Of a DNA stretch of 64,000 bases, positions 19,949-30,210 are shown piece by piece. Location: assembly GCF_002209555.1 (NCBI RefSeq), contig NZ_NJIF01000013.1, positions 62,001-126,000 on the forward strand, given 5' to 3'. The notes under the pieces were generated by a model that ran no database searches, had not been told where the DNA came from, and was given only the letters and a program-made list of their open reading frames with translations. The translations under genes were made by a program, and so were the position numbers. How positions within the stretch are numbered: the first letter of the stretch is position 1; each line of letters opens with the position of its first letter. The stretch comes from Achromobacter insolitus (GTDB taxonomy: Bacteria; Pseudomonadota; Gammaproteobacteria; Burkholderiales; Burkholderiaceae_B).

Positions 19949-20439
19949 CGCAGGATTTCGCTTCTGCAGTTTCAGAAACGCCCGCAGGCGCTGCGGGCAG
20001 CGTCGGCTCGGCATTGCGCGCGCTGCGCCAGTCCAAGGGCTGGTCGCTCGACGAAGTGTCCAGCCGCATCAAGTTTTCCACGAAGCAAATCGAAGCCCTG
20101 GAAAACGAGCAGTGGGGCAATCTGCCCACTGGCGTTTCGCTGCGCGGCCTGGTGCGCAATTACGCGCGCCTGTTGGGCGCGGATTCGCAAGCCATCGTCG
20201 ACTCGCTGGATCCCAAGGCGCGCGTCACCGGCCCGGTGAAGCTCAGCCCGGGCGCCCTGCATTCGGCGCATTCCATTCCTCAGTCCAGCGCCGACGACGA
20301 TCGTTCGTCCTCGACCTCCTGGGGCTGGCTCATCGCCATCGTGCTGGTGCTGGCTGCCGGGGTGGCGTATGCCTTCTGGCAAGGCTGGTTGCCGCAGCAC
20401 TGGCTGCCTTCCGACTGGCTGCCGAAGTCGACCAAGTAA
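19945..20439 (+). CDS. RodZ-like membrane-anchored helix-turn-helix protein, short form
   Basis: 164 residues. The N-terminal HTH_25 domain (about 22-92) contains [19 protein letters not shown] and IEALENEQW, typical of RodZ cytoplasmic domains that bind MreB. A Ser/Asp-rich linker leads to one transmembrane helix (about 132-150). Only about 15 residues follow, ending LPKSTK, so the periplasmic RodZ C-terminal domain is absent. The position between rlmN and ispG matches rodZ (yfgA) of other proteobacteria. It may keep the shape-related role in reduced form; this is inference. The ATG overlaps the rlmN stop. Confidence 0.8.
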   Translation: MTQDFASAVSETPAGAAGSVGSALRALRQSKGWSLDEVSSRIKFSTKQIEALENEQWGNLPTGVSLRGLVRNYARLLGADSQAIVDSLDPKARVTGPVKLSPGALHSAHSIPQSSADDDRSSSTSWGWLIAIVLVLAAGVAYAFWQGWLPQHWLPSDWLPKSTK

Positions 20440-20452
20440 ACCGGTTCCACCG

Positions 20453-21739
20453 ATGCAAGAATCTTCTCTGCCTTGCCAGGATGCCCCGCCTCCCTCCGTG
20501 GGGGCGGCCGAGCGCCGCGCCACGCGCTCGGTGGCGGTGAAGTGGGGCGATCGTGTCGTGAAGATCGGCGGCGATGCCCCGGTCGTGGTCCAGTCCATGA
20601 CCAACACCGACACGGCGGACGCGATCGCCACCGCGATTCAGGTCAAGGAGCTGGCTCAGGCCGGCTCCGAGCTTGTCCGGATCACGGTGAATACTCCCGA
20701 AGCCGCTCGCGAAGTCGTTGCCATCCGTGAACAGCTCGACCGCATGGGCGTGAATGTGCCGCTGGTCGGCGACTTTCACTACAACGGCCACAAGCTGTTG
20801 ACGCAGTTCCCCGAATGCGCGCAAGCATTGTCCAAGTACCGGATCAACCCGGGCAATATGGGCGGCGGCAAGCGGCGCGACGACAACTTCGCGCAGATGA
20901 TCGAAGTGGCTTGCCGCTACGACAAGCCGGTGCGCATAGGCGTGAACTGGGGCAGCCTGGACCACGAGCTGATGGCGCGCAAGATGGACGAAAACAACCA
21001 GCGCGCCCAGCCTTGGGAAGCCCAGGCCGTGATGCGCGACGCCCTGGTCGTGTCCGCCATCAGCAATGCGCGGCGCGCCGAAGAACTGGGCCTGCGGCGA
21101 GACGCCATCATCCTGTCGTGCAAGGTCAGCCATGTGCAAGACCTGATCGCCGTCTACCGCGATCTATCCGCGCGTTGCGACTACCCGCTGCATCTGGGCC
21201 TGACCGAAGCCGGCATGGGCAGCAAGGGCATTGTCGCGTCCACCGCCGCCCTGGCTGTGCTGCTGCAGCAAGGCATAGGCGACACCATACGCATTTCGCT
21301 TACGCCCGAACCTGGTGGCGACCGCAGCCGCGAGGCCGTCGTGGCGCAGGAAATCCTGCAGACCATGGGCTTGCGCGCATTCACGCCCATGGTTGTTGCC
21401 TGCCCCGGCTGCGGGCGCACCAGCAGCACGTTCTTCCAGGAACTGGCCGACAGCATCCAGACCTTCCTGCGCCGCCAGATGCCGGTCTGGCGCGCCCAGT
21501 ATCCCGGCGTCGAAAGCATGAACGTTGCCGTCATGGGCTGTGTGGTCAATGGGCCGGGCGAAAGCCGCCACGCCGATATCGGCATCAGCCTGCCGGGCAC
21601 CGGCGAAGTGCCGGCAGCGCCGGTATTCGTCGACGGCGAACGCACGGTCACGCTCAAGGGTGACCATATTGCCGAAGAGTTCCAGGCCATCGTCGAAGAC
21701 TACGTCGCGCGTCGCTACGGCGCGCTCGCCTCTCATTAA
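20453..21739 (+). CDS. ispG: 4-hydroxy-3-methylbut-2-enyl diphosphate synthase IspG
   Basis: 428 residues. [4Fe-4S] enzyme of the MEP isoprenoid pathway converting MEcPP to HMBPP. The N-terminal TIM barrel has [22 protein letters not shown] and INPGNMG. Cluster ligands lie in [12 protein letters not shown] and [13 protein letters not shown]. Start ATG 20453 gives a 27-residue Pro/Ala-rich leader before the conserved core; a frame open further upstream overlaps the preceding gene and is rejected. Length matches the longer betaproteobacterial form. Confidence 0.97.
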   Translation: MQESSLPCQDAPPPSVGAAERRATRSVAVKWGDRVVKIGGDAPVVVQSMTNTDTADAIATAIQVKELAQAGSELVRITVNTPEAAREVVAIREQLDRMGVNVPLVGDFHYNGHKLLTQFPECAQALSKYRINPGNMGGGKRRDDNFAQMIEVACRYDKPVRIGVNWGSLDHELMARKMDENNQRAQPWEAQAVMRDALVVSAISNARRAEELGLRRDAIILSCKVSHVQDLIAVYRDLSARCDYPLHLGLTEAGMGSKGIVASTAALAVLLQQGIGDTIRISLTPEPGGDRSREAVVAQEILQTMGLRAFTPMVVACPGCGRTSSTFFQELADSIQTFLRRQMPVWRAQYPGVESMNVAVMGCVVNGPGESRHADIGISLPGTGEVPAAPVFVDGERTVTLKGDHIAEEFQAIVEDYVARRYGALASH

Positions 21740-21793
21740 AGTAAGGGTGTAGCCGCTAGCGCGCTTGCCGGCGCGCGATGCGGCATGATCAAG

Positions 21794-23080
21794 ATGACTC
21801 AAGCTTTCCAGAAAGTCGCCGCCATACGCGGCATGAATGATCTGTTGCCGGGGGCAAGCGCCCGCTGGGAGCAATTCGAGGAAATCGTGCGCGGCTGGCT
21901 GCGCGGCTACGGCTATCGCAATGTGCGTACGCCCGTGCTTGAGCATACGCGCCTGTTCGCGCGCGGCATCGGCGAAGTGACCGACATCGTCGAAAAAGAG
22001 ATGTATACGTTCACCGACGCGCTCAATGGCGAGTCGCTGACCATGCGTCCTGAAATGACCGCCGGCATCGTGCGCGCCTCCATCGAGCACAATCTGCTGT
22101 ACGACCGTCCGCAGCGGGTTTATTCCATCGGTCCGGTATTCCGCCACGAGCGTCCGCAGCGCGGCCGCTATCGCCAGTTCCACCAGATCGACGTCGAAGC
22201 GCTTGGCTTCGCCGGTCCCGATGTGGATGCCGAGCTGATCGTCATGTTGGCTCGCTTGTGGAAGCTGCTGGGCCTGACCGACGTGCGCCTGGAACTGAAC
22301 TCGCTGGGCCAGCCGTCCGAACGCGCTGCTCACCGCGCCGCGCTGATCGAGCACCTGGAAAAGCACCGCGACATCCTGGACGAAGACGGTCAGCGCCGCA
22401 TGTACAGCAATCCGCTGCGAGTCCTGGATACCAAGAACCCCGCCATGCAGGAAATGGCCGACAGCGCGCCGCGCCTGTTCGATTTCCTGGGCGAGGAATC
22501 GCGCGCGCACTTCGATGGCGTTTGCCAGCGCCTGGCCGACGCCGGCATCGAATACCGCCTGAATCCGCGTCTGGTGCGTGGGCTGGATTACTACAACCTC
22601 ACGGTGTTCGAGTGGGTCACCGATCGCCTTGGCTCGCAGGGCACGGTATGCGGCGGCGGCCGCTATGACGGCCTGATCGAACTGTTGGGCGGCAAGCCTG
22701 CGCCCGCCGTGGGCTTTGCGATCGGCATGGAGCGCCTGCTGGACCTCTGGGAACAGAGCGTGCAGGTCGAACAGCCGGCCGAGTGCGACGTCTACGTCGT
22801 GCACCAGGGCGAAGAGGCCCAGCGCCTGGCTGCGCGGGTTGGCGAAGACCTGCGCGATGCCGGCCTGTCGGTCATCGTCCATGCAGGTTCTGCGAGCTTC
22901 AAGTCGCAATTCAAGCGCGCCGATGCCAGCGGCGCCCGGGTTGCGGTTATTCTTGGCGCCGACGAGGTGGCTGCGCAGACGGCCAGCGTCAAGTTCCTGC
23001 GCGCCGACGCGCAGGGCGAGGCCGCCCAGCAGCAAGTCCCGTTGGCGGGATTGGCCGACGTATTGAATAACAAGGGTTAA
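21794..23080 (+). CDS. hisS: Histidyl-tRNA synthetase
   Basis: 428 residues from MTQAFQKV; an ATG three codons earlier (21785) is an alternative and neither has a clear ribosome-binding site. Class II synthetase. It has [11 protein letters not shown] at the start, motif 2 [19 protein letters not shown], the histidine loops [15 protein letters not shown] and GGGRYDGL, motif 3 [11 protein letters not shown], and a C-terminal anticodon-binding domain. It is the catalytic paralogue of hisZ found further along the window. Followed directly by yfgM. Confidence 0.97.
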   Translation: MTQAFQKVAAIRGMNDLLPGASARWEQFEEIVRGWLRGYGYRNVRTPVLEHTRLFARGIGEVTDIVEKEMYTFTDALNGESLTMRPEMTAGIVRASIEHNLLYDRPQRVYSIGPVFRHERPQRGRYRQFHQIDVEALGFAGPDVDAELIVMLARLWKLLGLTDVRLELNSLGQPSERAAHRAALIEHLEKHRDILDEDGQRRMYSNPLRVLDTKNPAMQEMADSAPRLFDFLGEESRAHFDGVCQRLADAGIEYRLNPRLVRGLDYYNLTVFEWVTDRLGSQGTVCGGGRYDGLIELLGGKPAPAVGFAIGMERLLDLWEQSVQVEQPAECDVYVVHQGEEAQRLAARVGEDLRDAGLSVIVHAGSASFKSQFKRADASGARVAVILGADEVAAQTASVKFLRADAQGEAAQQQVPLAGLADVLNNKG

Positions 23081-23083
23081 TGC

Positions 23084-23722
23084 ATGGCATACGATCTGGA
23101 AGAACAGGAAAAACTCGACGCGATCAAGGCTTGGTGGGCGCGCTACGGTACCCTGGTGGTGACGCTGGTGGCCGCGGTTGCGCTGGCCTGGGGCGGATGG
23201 TGGGGCTGGAAGGCCTACCAGTCGCACCGAGCCAACCAGGCCATGGGTTACTTCGAAGCGCTGGAAGACGCGGCCCGTCTGGGCGGCGCGGATTCCTCGG
23301 TGCGCATCAAGACGGCTGCGGCCACGCTGCGCGAGCAGTATCCTTCCACGGGCTACGCCGCGCGCGGCGCCCTGGTGGCAGCCCAGGCGCTGCAGGCCCA
23401 GAAGGACGATGCCGGCGCCCGTGAACAGCTGGAATGGCTGGCCGCGCAAAGCAAGAACCCGTCGATGCAGTCCGTGGCGCGCCTGCGCCTGGCCGGCATG
23501 ATGCTGGACCAGAAGCAATACGATGCCGCCTTGGCCCAACTGAACAATCCGCCGGCCGCCTTTGCCGCCTTGTTCGCGGACCGCCGCGGCGATATCCTCG
23601 CCGCGCAGGGCAAGCGCGATGAAGCGCGCGCGGCCTGGCAAAGCGCCATCGATGGCCTGGGCGCCGGAAATCCCCTGACCCAGGTTGTGCAACTGAAACT
23701 GGATGCCCTGAGCGGAGCGTGA
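23084..23722 (+). CDS. yfgM: YfgM-like membrane-anchored tetratricopeptide protein
   Basis: 212 residues. A cytoplasmic N-terminus MAYDLEEQEKLDAIKAWW, a single transmembrane helix (about 22-46, LVVTLVAAVALAWGGWWGW) and a helical TPR-like periplasmic domain with Ala/Leu repeats. YfgM (AncA) is an ancillary partner of SecYEG and periplasmic chaperones. Order hisS-yfgM-bamB-der is conserved across proteobacteria. It is separated from hisS by 3 bp, and its stop TGA lies 8 bp before the bamB start. Confidence 0.93.
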   Translation: MAYDLEEQEKLDAIKAWWARYGTLVVTLVAAVALAWGGWWGWKAYQSHRANQAMGYFEALEDAARLGGADSSVRIKTAAATLREQYPSTGYAARGALVAAQALQAQKDDAGAREQLEWLAAQSKNPSMQSVARLRLAGMMLDQKQYDAALAQLNNPPAAFAALFADRRGDILAAQGKRDEARAAWQSAIDGLGAGNPLTQVVQLKLDALSGA

Positions 23723-23727
23723 CTGTA

Positions 23728-24885
23728 ATGCGTAAATTTGCACCTGGTCGTATGTGGCGTGGCGCCGTTTGCCTGGCGGGCTTGCTCGCCCTGGGCGGAT
23801 GCGGCATGTTTTCCCATGATGACGGCCGCTACGATCCCGCGCCCCTGACCGAATACAAGGCCGGCATGTCCGTGCGCCAGGTCTGGAGCGTGTCCGTCGG
23901 CAGCGGTTCGGGCCTGGGCTTTGCGCCCACGGTGCTGGGCGACGCCATCTACGCCGCCACTCCTGACGGCTCGGTCGGCAAGTATGACCTGCAAAGCGGC
24001 CGCGCCATCTGGACGGCCAAGACCGACGGCAAGTTGTCCGCCGGCGCTGGCAGCGATGGCACTACCACGGCGGTCGCCTCGCCGAATGGCGACGTCATCG
24101 CCTTCGACGACACCGGCAAGGTGAAGTGGAAGGTCCGCGCCACCAGCGACGTCACCATCCCGCCCGTCGTGGGCTATGGCATCGTCGTCGTGCGCAGCGG
24201 CGACTACCGCATCCAGGCCTTCGACGCCAACAATGGCGAACGCGTCTGGAACGTGCAGCGTCCCGGTCCCTCGCTGGCCCTGCGCAGCGTGTCGCAGATG
24301 GTGCTGGCCGAAGGTCTGGTCATTACGGGCCTGCCGGGCGGCAAGCTCCTGGCCATCGCCTCCAATAGTGGTAACGTGCAATGGGAAGGCACGGTGGCAA
24401 CGCCGCGCGGCGCGAGCGACCTGGAGCGCCTGACCGACGTGGTCGGCGCGCCTCGCATCGCGGGCAACCTGTTGTGCGGCGTGGCCTACCAGGGACGCAT
24501 CGTCTGCTTCGACGTCACGGCCGGTGGCCGTCCGCTGTGGGCCAAGGACTTCTCCAGCGTCAGCGGTCTCTCTCTGGACGAGCGCTTCGCCTATGCAGCG
24601 GACCAGAACAGCGTGATCAACGCATTTGCGCTGGATAATGGCGGCAACGTCTGGAAGCAGGCAGCATTGAAGAACCGCCAAGTCACCGCGCCCGCCATGC
24701 TGGGCGGAGCGTTGGCGGTGGGCGATCTGGATGGCTACGTGCATTTCCTGTCGCGCAGCGACGGCAGCCTGATGGCGCGCCTGTCGGTGGGCGGTGGTCC
24801 TGTGGTTTCGCCGCCGCAGACCACTTCCCAGGGAGTGCTGATCCAGACGGGCAATGGCAACCTCGTCCTGATCGGCGCCAACTAA
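23728..24885 (+). CDS. bamB: Outer-membrane assembly lipoprotein BamB
   Basis: 385 residues. Lipoprotein signal with lipobox LALGGC, then an eight-bladed beta-propeller with repeated PQQ-like blades ending in residues such as GRAIWT, GKVKWK, GERVWN and GGRPLW. BamB is a scaffold of the BAM complex inserting beta-barrel proteins into the outer membrane. ATG 23728 is preferred to the GTG at 23719 because it gives a compact signal peptide. Confidence 0.95.
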   Translation: MRKFAPGRMWRGAVCLAGLLALGGCGMFSHDDGRYDPAPLTEYKAGMSVRQVWSVSVGSGSGLGFAPTVLGDAIYAATPDGSVGKYDLQSGRAIWTAKTDGKLSAGAGSDGTTTAVASPNGDVIAFDDTGKVKWKVRATSDVTIPPVVGYGIVVVRSGDYRIQAFDANNGERVWNVQRPGPSLALRSVSQMVLAEGLVITGLPGGKLLAIASNSGNVQWEGTVATPRGASDLERLTDVVGAPRIAGNLLCGVAYQGRIVCFDVTAGGRPLWAKDFSSVSGLSLDERFAYAADQNSVINAFALDNGGNVWKQAALKNRQVTAPAMLGGALAVGDLDGYVHFLSRSDGSLMARLSVGGGPVVSPPQTTSQGVLIQTGNGNLVLIGAN

Positions 24886-24910
24886 AACCTATAGAACAAA
24901 GCCTTACACC

Positions 24911-26263
24911 GTGTCTTTCAAGCCTGTCGTCGCCCTGGTCGGCCGTCCCAATGTCGGGAAGTCGACCCTATTCAACCGCCTGACGCGATCGCGCGCCGCG
25001 CTGGTGGCCGATTATTCCGGCCTGACCCGCGATCGCCATTACGGCGAGGGCAGGGTAGGCGAGATCCCCTTCATCGTCATCGATACCGGTGGTTTCGAGC
25101 CCGTCGCCAAAGACGGCATCCTGCTGGAGATGGCGCGCCAGACCCGGCAGGCTATTGCCGAGGCCGATGTCGTCGTGTTCCTGGTCGATGCCCGCGCGGG
25201 CATCAATGCCCATGACCACGAAATCGCCCAGTTGCTGCGTAAATCCGGCCAGCAGCGTGTGCTGCTGGCGGTGAACAAGGCGGAAGGCATGGGCGCGGGC
25301 TCGGCCATTTCGGAATTCCACGAGCTCGGACTGGGGCAGCCCTATCCGATTTCGGCGGCGCATGGCGACGGCATTGTCGACCTGATCGAGCTGGCCCTGC
25401 AGGATCTGGCCGAGCCGCCCGCCGAAGAGGAAGTGCCCGAGGAAGGCGAGCACGATCACCGTATCAAGCTGGCCATCGTCGGCCGTCCCAACGTGGGCAA
25501 ATCCACGCTCATCAACACCTTGATGGGCGAAGAACGCGTGATTGCGTTCGACATGCCGGGCACGACCCGGGATGCCATCGAGATCGACTTCGAGCGTGAT
25601 GGCCGCCGTTACACGCTCATCGACACCGCAGGCTTGCGCAAGCGCGGCAAGGTTTTCGAAGCGGTCGAGAAGTTCTCGGTCATCAAGACGCTGCAAGCCA
25701 TCGAAGCCAGCAACGTCGTGCTCCTGATGCTGGATGCGCAGACCGAAATCTCCGAACAGGACGCCCATATCGCAGGCTTCGTTCTGGAAACCGGGCGCGC
25801 CGTGGTCGTCGCCATCAACAAGTGGGACGGTCTGGACGGCGAAGCCAAGGAACGCATCGAACGCGAATTCCAGCGCAAGCTGCGTTTCCTGTCGTTTGCG
25901 CGTATGCACACGATCTCGGCGTTGCGCGGGCAGGGCGTCAAGCCCTTGCTCAAATCCATCAACGCGGCGCACGCAGCTGCGTTTGCCAAGCTGTCCACGC
26001 CCAAGCTGACGCGTGAACTGCAGGCCGCGGTCGAGCAGCAGCCGCCTCCCCGCAAGGGTATTTTCCGCCCCAAGATGCGCTATGCGCACCAGGGCGGGCA
26101 GAATCCTCCGCTGGTCGTCATTCACGGCAACGCGCTGGACGCCATTCCGGATTCCTATCGCCGCTACCTGGAAACGCGTTTCCGCAACGCGTTTGACTTG
26201 GCTGGCACGCCGCTGCGCATCGAATTCAAGTCTTCGCACAACCCCTACACGCAGGAAAGCTGA
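24911..26263 (+). CDS. der: Ribosome-associated GTPase Der (EngA)
   Basis: 450 residues with two tandem GTPase domains: [13 protein letters not shown] at the N-terminus and [14 protein letters not shown] near residue 195. NKWD and the remaining G motifs are present in both halves. A C-terminal KH-like domain is basic and holds [13 protein letters not shown]. It acts in 50S assembly. The initiation codon is GTG at 24911, positioned exactly at the family N-terminus; no in-frame ATG fits. Confidence 0.97.
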   Translation: MSFKPVVALVGRPNVGKSTLFNRLTRSRAALVADYSGLTRDRHYGEGRVGEIPFIVIDTGGFEPVAKDGILLEMARQTRQAIAEADVVVFLVDARAGINAHDHEIAQLLRKSGQQRVLLAVNKAEGMGAGSAISEFHELGLGQPYPISAAHGDGIVDLIELALQDLAEPPAEEEVPEEGEHDHRIKLAIVGRPNVGKSTLINTLMGEERVIAFDMPGTTRDAIEIDFERDGRRYTLIDTAGLRKRGKVFEAVEKFSVIKTLQAIEASNVVLLMLDAQTEISEQDAHIAGFVLETGRAVVVAINKWDGLDGEAKERIEREFQRKLRFLSFARMHTISALRGQGVKPLLKSINAAHAAAFAKLSTPKLTRELQAAVEQQPPPRKGIFRPKMRYAHQGGQNPPLVVIHGNALDAIPDSYRRYLETRFRNAFDLAGTPLRIEFKSSHNPYTQES

Positions 26264-26266
26264 TCC

Positions 26267-27340
26267 ATGAGCCGTTTCTGGAGTCCCGTGGTCGGGACGC
26301 TCAGTCCGTATGTTCCGGGCGAGCAGCCCAAGCTTCAGAACCTGGTCAAGTTGAACACCAACGAGCATCCCTATGGCCCGTCGCCACGGGTGCTCGACGC
26401 GATCCGCTCGGCCTGCGACGATACGCTGAAGTTGTATCCCGATCCCTCGTCCGACCGCCTGCGGCAAACCATCGCTGGCACGGTCGGCGTGCAACCGGGG
26501 CAGGTCTTCGTCGGCAATGGTTCCGACGAGGTGTTGGCGCATGTTTTCCTGGCGCTGCTCAAACATGAACGTCCGCTGCGTTTTCCGGATATCACCTACA
26601 GCTTCTATCCGGTCTATTGCGGCCTGTACGGCATCGAATACGAAACGGTGCCGCTGACGCCCGATTTCAGGATCGACGTCGAGGACTATCTGCCCGGTCG
26701 CCAGGGGCCGGCCGGCGCCATCATTTTCCCCAACCCCAATGCGCCCACCGGCTGCGCCCTCAGCGCGGCGGAGGTTGAACGCATCGTGGCCGGCAATCCG
26801 GACGCGGTCGTCGTGGTGGATGAGGCCTACGTGGATTTTGGCGGAGAATCCGTCATTCCTTTGGTTGACCGCTATGACAACCTGCTGGTCGTGCAGACGC
26901 TGTCCAAGTCGCGCTCCCTCGCCGGTTTGCGCGTCGGTTTCGCCGTGGGCAGCGCCCAGCTCATCGACGGGCTGGAGCGTGTAAAGAACAGTTTCAACTC
27001 CTATCCCATCGACCGCCTGGCATCCGCCGGCGCGGTAGCGGCCCTGGAAGACGTGGAGTACTTTGAGCGTACGCGCCAAGCCGTGATCCAGACCCGGTCG
27101 CGGATGACGGCGGGGCTTGAGTCGCTGGGCTTTGAGGTGCTGCCTTCGGCCGCGAACTTCGTGTTCGCTCGGCACGCTTCCAAGGATGCCGCAGGCCTGG
27201 CTGCCGCCCTGCGTGAACGCAGCATCATCGTGCGGCATTTCCGGCATGAACGCATCGATCAGTTCTTGCGTATCACCGTGGGCACCGATGAGCAGTGCGA
27301 ACTGCTGTTGCAGGCGCTTGCGGAGGTCCTGCAGGGCTAA
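26267..27340 (+). CDS. hisC: Histidinol-phosphate aminotransferase
   Basis: 357 residues. PLP-dependent fold type I transaminase converting imidazole acetol phosphate to histidinol phosphate. Conserved features are [12 protein letters not shown] near the start, FPNPNAPTG, the VVDEAYVDF strand and the PLP lysine in [15 protein letters not shown] near residue 215. The C-terminal Arg lies in FLRITVGT. It starts 3 bp after the der stop, so it belongs to the same transcript rather than to a his operon. Confidence 0.95.
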   Translation: MSRFWSPVVGTLSPYVPGEQPKLQNLVKLNTNEHPYGPSPRVLDAIRSACDDTLKLYPDPSSDRLRQTIAGTVGVQPGQVFVGNGSDEVLAHVFLALLKHERPLRFPDITYSFYPVYCGLYGIEYETVPLTPDFRIDVEDYLPGRQGPAGAIIFPNPNAPTGCALSAAEVERIVAGNPDAVVVVDEAYVDFGGESVIPLVDRYDNLLVVQTLSKSRSLAGLRVGFAVGSAQLIDGLERVKNSFNSYPIDRLASAGAVAALEDVEYFERTRQAVIQTRSRMTAGLESLGFEVLPSAANFVFARHASKDAAGLAAALRERSIIVRHFRHERIDQFLRITVGTDEQCELLLQALAEVLQG

Positions 27341-27384
27341 GCAGTCCGGGCTTTCCAGTTGGAAAACTCTGGTGTCACTTTTGC

Positions 27385-27464
27385 TTCCCGGCCAAGTAGC
27401 ACGGGCCGGGAAAACCCTGTAGAGTACAAGTTTCGGCGTACCCCACCAGTACAAAAAGTACGCC
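27385..27464 (+). promoter_or_regulatory. Two hairpins in the hisC-hfq intergenic leader
   Basis: Stem TTCCCGGCC/GGCCGGGAA (27385-27393 with 27404-27412) is followed by AAAACC, not a T-run. Stem GGCGTAC/GTACGCC (27435-27441 with 27458-27464) has a 16-nt loop and ends 33 nt before the hfq start. They may shape hfq mRNA or an upstream transcript end. No promoter hexamers are clear. Confidence 0.4.
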
Positions 27465-27497
27465 ACCACTCAATAACAAACAAATGGAGCCTGGCCA

Positions 27498-27734
27498 ATG
27501 AGCAATAAAGGGCAAACTCTGCAAGATCCGTTCCTGAACACGCTGCGCAAGGACCATGTGCCCGTGTCGATCTACTTGGTGAACGGCATCAAGCTTCAAG
27601 GGCAAATCGAATCCTTCGACCAATACGTGGTGCTGTTGCGCAATACGGTTACCCAAATGGTCTACAAGCACGCCATCTCCACAGTCGTTCCCGCGCGTGC
27701 CGTGAATTTCCAGGTGGAAGTCCCTGCTGAGTAA
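27498..27734 (+). CDS. hfq: RNA chaperone Hfq
   Basis: 78 residues. Sm-like ring protein pairing small RNAs with mRNAs. The N-terminus [14 protein letters not shown], the Sm1 region [19 protein letters not shown] and the [11 protein letters not shown]m2 motif are nearly identical to the E. coli protein core. The C-terminal tail is very short, ending VEVPAE, as in other betaproteobacteria. It has its own leader with hairpins and is followed by a terminator-like stem before hflX. Confidence 0.98.
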   Translation: MSNKGQTLQDPFLNTLRKDHVPVSIYLVNGIKLQGQIESFDQYVVLLRNTVTQMVYKHAISTVVPARAVNFQVEVPAE

Positions 27735-27758
27735 TCTCGCTCCAGCTTTACCTTTTAT

Positions 27759-27793
27759 TGCCCGCCGGACGGTCCTCGTCGGCGGGCATTTTC
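27759..27793 (+). terminator. Probable terminator or attenuating hairpin between hfq and hflX
   Basis: Stem TGCCCGCC/GGCGGGCA (27759-27766 with 27781-27788) is followed by TTTTCG. The short U-run suggests partial termination and read-through into hflX. Confidence 0.65.
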
Positions 27794-27818
27794 GCTTTGG
27801 CTCCAATATGGTGCATGT

Positions 27819-28925
27819 ATGCGCGCTCTGATCATCAGCGTGGATCTGGGAGATCCCGACTTCGCGGCCCATGCCGAGGAATTCGCCATGCTGGCCAAGG
27901 GTGCGGGCGCGGAAATCGTCGGCACCTTGACGGCTCGGCGGGATCGGCCCGACGCCAAATTCTTCATCGGTTCGGGCAAGGCCGATGAAGGCGTGGCGAT
28001 GGCTCAGGCCTTGCTGGCCGACATCGTTCTTTTCGACCAGCCGCTTTCCCCCGCCCAGCAACGCAACCTCGAACGCGCCTTCAACCTGCGCGTGGTGGAT
28101 CGCGTCGCGCTCATCCTCGACATCTTCGCGCTGCGCGCGAAAAGCCATGAAGGCAAGATGCAGGTCGAACTGGCTCAGCTGCAGCATCTTGCGACGCGCC
28201 TGACTCGCTTGTGGAGCCACTTGGAACGCCAGCGTGGCGGTATCGGCATGCGCGGGCCGGGCGAGTCGCAGCTCGAAATGGACCGCCGGATGATCGGCGC
28301 CAAGGTCAAGGTGCTGCGCGAGCGCCTGGACAAGGTCGAGCGCCAGCGCGTAACCCAGCGGCGGGCGCGCGCCCGTGGCGGCGCATTGTCGGTGTCGCTG
28401 GTCGGCTATACCAACGCCGGCAAGTCCACCTTGTTCAATGCCCTGACGCGCGCCGACAGCTACGCCGCCGACCAGTTGTTCGCCACGCTGGATACGACCA
28501 CGCGCCGCATCTGGATAGAAGGGGCGGGCTCGGTGGTGTTGTCGGACACGGTCGGGTTCATCCGCGACCTGCCGCACGGCCTCATCGCGGCGTTCCGCGC
28601 GACCCTGGAAGAAACCGTGCATGCCGACCTGCTGCTGCACGTGGTCGATGCCGCCAGTCCGCAGCGCGACGAGCAGATATTCGAGGTCAACAAGGTTCTG
28701 GCCGAAATCGGCGCAGCCTCGATTCCCACCATTCTCGTATACAACAAGATAGATCGTGCCGGATTGGAACCGCGGGTGGAGCGCGATGCACATGGTACGA
28801 TTGCGCGAGTATTTGTAAGCGCCACCGAGCGCGCCGGTTTGGATGCGTTGCGCGGGGCAATTGCGGAAACCGGACAGATTGTGGGAAACAATGCCTCGAA
28901 TTATCAAACTCTTCAATCTGAATGA
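27819..28925 (+). CDS. hflX: GTPase HflX
   Basis: 368 residues. Ribosome-splitting/rescue GTPase of the Obg-HflX group. The N-terminal HflX domain ends with a coiled segment and the glycine-rich GIGMRGPGESQLE. The G1 box is GYTNAGKST near residue 196, G3 is DTVGFIRDLP and G4 is NKID. Most betaproteobacteria lack a long C-terminal extension and so does this protein. There is no evident ribosome-binding site before ATG 27819. Its end overlaps hflK by 35 bp. Confidence 0.95.
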   Translation: MRALIISVDLGDPDFAAHAEEFAMLAKGAGAEIVGTLTARRDRPDAKFFIGSGKADEGVAMAQALLADIVLFDQPLSPAQQRNLERAFNLRVVDRVALILDIFALRAKSHEGKMQVELAQLQHLATRLTRLWSHLERQRGGIGMRGPGESQLEMDRRMIGAKVKVLRERLDKVERQRVTQRRARARGGALSVSLVGYTNAGKSTLFNALTRADSYAADQLFATLDTTTRRIWIEGAGSVVLSDTVGFIRDLPHGLIAAFRATLEETVHADLLLHVVDAASPQRDEQIFEVNKVLAEIGAASIPTILVYNKIDRAGLEPRVERDAHGTIARVFVSATERAGLDALRGAIAETGQIVGNNASNYQTLQSE

Positions 28926-30192
28926 CCCCGGCTGGGGTCGTGGGAACAACAATGGCTCCGAGCCTCCGCCCAAGCGGCCTCAAGGCAACGGAGACGGCCC
29001 ACCCGACCTGGACGAGGTCTGGCGCGATTTCAATAATCGCATCGGATCCCTGTTCGGGCGCAAGGGCGGGGGCGGCAATAACCGCCCTGGCAACCGGGGC
29101 GGCATGACGCCGCCCTCGCCACGTGGTGCACGCATCGGCCTGGGGGTGATCGCCCTGGTCGCAGCCGGCATCTGGCTCGCCAGCGGCTTCTACATCGTGC
29201 AGGAAGGCCAGGTCGCGGTTGTGACACAGTTCGGCAAATACAAGTCGACGTCGCAAGCCGGGTTCCAATGGCGCCTGCCGTATCCCATCCAGAGCCACGA
29301 GATGGTCAACGTGTCGCAGCTGCGCACGTTCGAGGTCGGTTTCCGTGGCGGCGCGCGCAACAAGGTTCTGCCCGAAGCGCTGATGCTCACGACGGACGAG
29401 AACATCGTCGATATGCAGTTCGTCGTCCAGTATCGCCTGCGCGCCGACGGTGCGCCCGATTACCTCTTCATGACGCGCGATCCGGACGAGTCCGTCCGCC
29501 AGGCCTCTGAAACGGCCATGCGCGAAGTCGTGGGTAAGCAGTCGATGGACTTCGTGCTGTACGAAGGCCGTACGACGGTGGCCACGCAAGTGCAGACGCT
29601 GATGCAGCAGATCCTGGACCGCTACCAGACGGGCGTGCAGGTCAGCACCGTCGCCATCCAGAACGTGCAGCCGCCCGAGCAGGTGCAGGCCGCGTTCGAC
29701 GACGCCGTCAAGGCTGGCCAGGATCGCGAGCGCCAAATCAACGAAGGCCAGGCCTATGCCAACCAGGTCGTGCCACTGGCCAGCGGCCAGGCTTCCCGCA
29801 TGACCGAGCAGGCCGAAGGCTACAAGGCCAAGGTTGTCGGCGATGCCCAGGGTAATACCTCGCGCTTCACCAGCATCCTCGGCGAATACGAGAAGGCGCC
29901 GCAGGTCATGCGCCAGCGCATGTATCTGGAAAGCATGCAGGAGATCTTCACGCGCGCCAGCAAGGTCATGGTCGACACCAAGAGCAACAACAATATGTTG
30001 TATCTGCCCCTGGACAAGATCATGCATCTGGCTGCTCAGGACGCCAGCAAGTCCGGTGTCGCCGGTTCGGGTTCCTCCACCCTGGCCAGCCCGCCCGCCC
30101 AGGCGCCGTCGCGTGGCAGCGCCGCGCCGGTGCCTCAGTCTTCCGGCAGCAGCAATAGCAACACGCTGCCCCGCGACCGTACGTCGCGCTAA
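28891..30192 (+). CDS. hflK: HflK, subunit of the FtsH-regulating SPFH complex
   Basis: 433 residues. A Gly/Asn/Pro-rich cytoplasmic N-terminus is followed by a transmembrane helix near 85-110 and the SPFH/band-7 domain (about 105-330) with ALMLTTDENIVDMQFVVQYR. A long helical segment follows, and the tail is Ser/Pro-rich. With HflC it forms a large periplasmic cage around FtsH. ATG 28891 (MPRIIKLFNLNDPGWG) matches the family start and has GGGA upstream. A start at 28843 would overlap hflX further and is less likely. Confidence 0.93.
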   Translation: MPRIIKLFNLNDPGWGRGNNNGSEPPPKRPQGNGDGPPDLDEVWRDFNNRIGSLFGRKGGGGNNRPGNRGGMTPPSPRGARIGLGVIALVAAGIWLASGFYIVQEGQVAVVTQFGKYKSTSQAGFQWRLPYPIQSHEMVNVSQLRTFEVGFRGGARNKVLPEALMLTTDENIVDMQFVVQYRLRADGAPDYLFMTRDPDESVRQASETAMREVVGKQSMDFVLYEGRTTVATQVQTLMQQILDRYQTGVQVSTVAIQNVQPPEQVQAAFDDAVKAGQDRERQINEGQAYANQVVPLASGQASRMTEQAEGYKAKVVGDAQGNTSRFTSILGEYEKAPQVMRQRMYLESMQEIFTRASKVMVDTKSNNNMLYLPLDKIMHLAAQDASKSGVAGSGSSTLASPPAQAPSRGSAAPVPQSSGSSNSNTLPRDRTSR

Positions 30193-30210
30193 CCCGGAGG
30201 AGTCCTGATC

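Noticed and set aside
27385-27412. Rho-independent terminator after hisC
   Set aside because: The stem is good but is followed by AAAACC on the plus strand and lacks a T-run, so it is kept only as a leader hairpin.
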